Both the position numbers and the translations under genes were made by a program. The notes under the pieces were generated by a model. It searched no databases. It was not told the DNA's origin and was given only the letters and a program-made list of their open reading frames with translations. From assembly GCF_003012795.1 (NCBI RefSeq), contig NZ_PXYH01000007.1:91177-155176 (forward strand): a stretch of 64,000 bases of DNA, written 5' to 3'. Below are positions 61,365 through 64,000 of this stretch, one piece after another; the stretch's first letter is position 1, and every line of letters begins with the position of its first letter. This stretch comes from Zobellella taiwanensis (GTDB taxonomy: Bacteria > Pseudomonadota > Gammaproteobacteria > Enterobacterales > Aeromonadaceae).

Positions 61365-63314
61365 ATGAACGAATTACTGGCGGCACTGGGCCAGATACTC
61401 ACCGTCGCGCACCTCAGTTATCTGGTGCTGGGGGTGATCATCGGCCTCATCATCGGGATCATTCCCGGCCTGGGCGGCATCGCGGGCATGTCCCTGCTGC
61501 TTCCCTTCCTCTATGGCATGGAGCCGTCCGTCGGTCTGGGCATGCTGATGGGCCTGGTGGCGGTAGTGCCCACCGGCGATACCTTCACCTCGGTGCTGAT
61601 GGGCATTCCCGGCTCCAGCGCCTCCCAAGCCACGGTGATGGATGGCTTTCCCCTCGCCAAGCAGGGCCAGGCGGCCAGGGCACTGTCCGCGGCCTTCACC
61701 TCCTCGCTGCTCGGCGGGGTGGCCGGGGCCATCATCCTCAGCGGCTTTATCATCGTGGCCCGGCCGCTGGTGCTGTCGTTCTCTTCGGCGGAGCTGTTCA
61801 TGCTCACCCTGCTCGGCCTGAGCGTGGTGGCCTCGCTGTCCGGCGGCAACCTGTTCAAGGGACTGGCCGCCTGCGGCGTCGGCCTGCTGGTGGGCACCAT
61901 AGGCGCGGCCCCCGCCACAGGGGAGTTCCGCATGACCCTGGGCATCGACTACCTGTACGACGGCATTCCCCTGGTGGTGGTGGGGCTCGGCATCTTCGCC
62001 CTGCCGGAAATCATCGAGCTGCTGATCCGCAACAAGTCCATTTCCGGCAAGGGCAACAGCCTGGGCAGCGGCTGGGGCCAGGGCGTGCGCGACGTCCTGC
62101 GCAACCTGCCGCTGGTGGGCAAGTGCTCGGTGTTCGGCAGCCTGGTCGGCGCCATCCCCGGCCTGGCCGGCTCGGTGGTGGACTGGATGACCTATGGTTT
62201 CGCCATGCAGTCGAGCAAGGACAAGTCCAGCTTCGGCAAGGGCGAGATCCGCGGTGTCATCGCGCCCGAATCCGCCAACAACGCCTGCGCCTGCGGCAGC
62301 ATGATCCCCACGCTGCTGTTCGGCGTGCCCGGCTCGGGCACGGCGGCGGTGTTCCTCGGCGGCATGTTGCTGCTTGGCATCCAGCCCGGCATCTCTATGG
62401 TGGATACCCACCTCAACCTGACCTACACCATCGTCTGGTCTCTGGCCCTGGCCAATATCCTCGGCGCCCTGCTCTGCCTGGGGCTGGCCTCGCCGGTGGC
62501 CATGCTTACCCGGATCCCGTTCTCGCGCATGGCCCCGGTGCTGCTCACCCTGATCCTGTTCGCCGCCTACCAGGCCACCCAGAGCCTGGGCGACTTCGTG
62601 GTGCTGGCCGCCATCGCCACCCTGGGGATCTTGCTGAAAAGCGCCAACTGGTCGCGCCCGGCCTTCCTGATCGGCTTCGTGCTGGCGGCCGGTGCCGAGA
62701 ACTATTTCTTCCAGAGCATCCAGTTCTACGGCTACGGCTGGATGCAGCGCCCCGGTGTGCTGATCATCGCCGGCCTGATCCTGCTCAGCTTCGCGGTGCC
62801 CTTTATCCGCAAGCGCCTGGCCGCCAGGACCGGTGGCGAAGCCAATACGGAACCCAAGCCGGAACGAGCCCCCCTGAGCCGGCTGGACGGCGCCATCATC
62901 GCGCTGCTGCTGGTCGTCTGCGCCCTCGCCCTGTTCGATGTGTGGGGTCGCTCCGAGCTGACCCGGGCCTTCCCGCTGTTCGCCATCCTGCTCACCGCCG
63001 GCTCGGCCCTGGCGGTCGCCTTCGGTACCGGCCGCAAACCGGCAGAGCCCGGCAGCCAGAAGGTTGGCCGAGAGCTGCTCTATATCAGCCTGTTCCTCGG
63101 CGTTGCCCTGCTCTATTTCACCCTGGGCTTTATCAGCACCTCGGTGATCTTCACCCTGCTGTTCCTGCGCCTGTTCACCGGCTCCCGCTGGCGACTGTCG
63201 GGCACGGTGGCGGCGGGCCAGCTGCTGTTTCTGGTCGGCCTCGGCAAGGCCATGAGCATCGACTACCCCGAGGGCCTGCTGGACCCCTACCTGCTGAGCC
63301 TGATCAACCTCTAA
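61365..63314 (+). CDS. TctA-TctB fused tricarboxylate transporter permease
   Basis: A 649-residue membrane protein. Residues 1 to about 490 form TctA (GIIPGLGGIAGMSLLLPFLYG, TSVLMGIPGSSASQATVMDG, IPTLLFGVPGSGTAAVFLGG). After a hydrophilic linker (about 487-506), residues about 510-649 form a four-helix TctB-like domain (LDGAIIALLLVVCALALFDV). TctA and TctB are usually separate genes. AAGGAG precedes the ATG. A GC-rich palindrome (63321-63338) lies before acnB. Confidence 0.9.
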   Translation: MNELLAALGQILTVAHLSYLVLGVIIGLIIGIIPGLGGIAGMSLLLPFLYGMEPSVGLGMLMGLVAVVPTGDTFTSVLMGIPGSSASQATVMDGFPLAKQGQAARALSAAFTSSLLGGVAGAIILSGFIIVARPLVLSFSSAELFMLTLLGLSVVASLSGGNLFKGLAACGVGLLVGTIGAAPATGEFRMTLGIDYLYDGIPLVVVGLGIFALPEIIELLIRNKSISGKGNSLGSGWGQGVRDVLRNLPLVGKCSVFGSLVGAIPGLAGSVVDWMTYGFAMQSSKDKSSFGKGEIRGVIAPESANNACACGSMIPTLLFGVPGSGTAAVFLGGMLLLGIQPGISMVDTHLNLTYTIVWSLALANILGALLCLGLASPVAMLTRIPFSRMAPVLLTLILFAAYQATQSLGDFVVLAAIATLGILLKSANWSRPAFLIGFVLAAGAENYFFQSIQFYGYGWMQRPGVLIIAGLILLSFAVPFIRKRLAARTGGEANTEPKPERAPLSRLDGAIIALLLVVCALALFDVWGRSELTRAFPLFAILLTAGSALAVAFGTGRKPAEPGSQKVGRELLYISLFLGVALLYFTLGFISTSVIFTLLFLRLFTGSRWRLSGTVAAGQLLFLVGLGKAMSIDYPEGLLDPYLLSLINL

Positions 63315-63320
63315 CCCTGG

Positions 63321-63338
63321 CGGGGCCCCCGGGCCCCG
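63321..63338 (+). other. GC palindrome between tctAB and acnB
   Basis: CGGGGCCC-CC-GGGCCCCG followed by TCTTATT. It may reduce read-through into acnB or protect the upstream mRNA. Confidence 0.4.
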
Positions 63339-63363
63339 TCTTATTCAACAAAAGGACCTCATC

Positions 63364-64000
63364 GTGCTTGAACACTACCGCAACCAGGCCGCCGAGCGTG
63401 CCGCCGACGGCCTGGCCCCCCTGCCCCTGAACACCACCCAGGTGGCCGCCCTGGTTGAACTTCTCAAGACCCCCCCCGCCGGCGAAGAATCCTTCCTCTA
63501 CGAACTCCTTTCTACCCGCATCCCCCCCGGGGTTGACGAAGCCGCCTATGTCAAGGCCGGGTTCCTCGCCGCCGTGGCCAAGGGCGAAGTGAGCTCGCCC
63601 GTGGTCTCCCCCGAGCAGGCCACCGAGCTGCTGGGCACCATGCAGGGCGGCTACAACATCCAGCCGCTGATCGAACTGCTCGACGTCGATGCCCTGGCCC
63701 CCATCGCCGCCCAGGCCCTGAGCCACACTCTGCTGATGTTTGACGCCTTCCACGATGTGGCCGAGAAGGCCAAGGCCGGCAATGCCCATGCCAAACAGGT
63801 GATGCAGTCCTGGGCCGATGCCGACTGGTTCCTGGAGCGTGCGCCCCTGGCCGACAAGATCACCATGACCGTATTCAAGGTGCCCGGCGAAACCAACACC
63901 GATGACCTGTCCCCGGCCCAGGACGCCTGGTCCCGCCCCGACATTCCGCTGCACGCCCAGGCCATGCTGAAAAACGCCCGCCCTGGCATTGAGCCCGATG
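63364..64000 (+). CDS. acnB: Aconitate hydratase B, N-terminal part
   Basis: Bifunctional aconitase / 2-methylisocitrate dehydratase of the TCA cycle. It starts with GTG 63364 behind AAAAGGA and runs off the right edge after 212 codons. The visible part is the AcnB HEAT-like domain (MLEHYRNQAAERAADGLAPLPLN, PPAGEESFLYELL) and the start of domain 4 (VFKVPGETNTDDLSPAQDAWSRPDIPLHA). It lies 49 bp after the tricarboxylate permease on the same strand, an unusual position for this housekeeping enzyme. Confidence 0.94.
   Translation, partial: MLEHYRNQAAERAADGLAPLPLNTTQVAALVELLKTPPAGEESFLYELLSTRIPPGVDEAAYVKAGFLAAVAKGEVSSPVVSPEQATELLGTMQGGYNIQPLIELLDVDALAPIAAQALSHTLLMFDAFHDVAEKAKAGNAHAKQVMQSWADADWFLERAPLADKITMTVFKVPGETNTDDLSPAQDAWSRPDIPLHAQAMLKNARPGIEPD

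Noticed and set aside
1..64000. CRISPR arrays, insertion sequences or prophage genes
   Set aside because: No regularly spaced direct repeats, transposase, integrase or phage structural motifs were seen on either strand.

Overview
The window is a high-GC, gene-dense piece of a gammaproteobacterial chromosome. Gene content (FlgO/FlgP/FlgT H-ring genes, CheV, DosC-like globin cyclase, CrbS/CrbR acetate switch, hisPJQM with lysO, mtlADR, Asd, YcaO) points to a motile, respiratory, probably marine or brackish member of the Aeromonadales/Vibrionales side of the class, such as Oceanimonas, Oceanisphaera or Zobellella. That placement is inference from content and not a database match. No phage, integrase, transposase or CRISPR array is visible.

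Region 1 (1-9070) is a flagellar cluster: flgE (cut by the left edge), flgD, flgC, flgB, cheR and cheV on the minus strand, then flgA, flgM, flgN on plus, flgP/flgO on minus and flgT on plus. Three promoters read as sigma-54 (flgB, flgA, flgO) and two as sigma-28 (flgM, cheV), so the class III/IV flagellar hierarchy can be read directly. flgD and flgE are clearly AT-richer than everything else, with a step exactly at the flgC/flgD border. Region 2 (9155-22300) is mostly housekeeping: tRNA-Arg(CCT), SDR enzymes, DUF1904, TraB/GumN, a DUF3149 micro-protein, SmrA, M32 carboxypeptidase, DCC protein, FabH-like synthase, two identical tRNA-Tyr genes, an RND efflux pair and XthA.

Region 3 (22357-31031) holds nutrient transport: the histidine/basic amino acid ABC transporter hisP-J-Q-M diverging from the lysine exporter lysO, then the mannitol operon mtlA-mtlD-mtlR, preceded by four CRP-like sites. 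Region 4 (31143-38027) carries asd, a bipartite Aer-type energy-taxis pair (separate FAD-PAS protein and membrane transducer, like Campylobacter CetB/CetA), ycaO, a periplasmic DsbA-like protein and a CbiM-like membrane protein.

Region 5 (38091-44762) is the most striking unit: a TAXI-TRAP transporter (binding protein, fused 4TM-12TM permease, DUF1850) followed in the same operon by a DctB-like sensor kinase and a DctD/NtrC-like sigma-54 activator. Two TTCCG-N6-CGGAA palindromes 32 bp apart and a -24/-12 promoter lie upstream, so the operon appears to encode its own sensor and activator. The kinase has no standard start codon in front of its first membrane helix; a CTG overlapping the previous stop (CTGA) is the best start.

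Region 6 (44741-58100) is signalling-rich: NsrR, a membrane diguanylate cyclase, a DUF3108 protein, MFS transporters, CrbR and the large CrbS hybrid kinase, ChaN-like lipoprotein, a globin-coupled diguanylate cyclase with a GGEEL active site, an EmrE-type exporter and UgpQ with a near-consensus Pho box. Region 7 (58137-64000) is a LysR-controlled tricarboxylate module: LysR, a PrpF/GalD-family isomerase, a TctC-type binding protein, a TctA-TctB fusion and acnB (cut by the right edge), suggesting uptake of a tricarboxylate such as citrate or aconitate and its entry into the TCA cycle.
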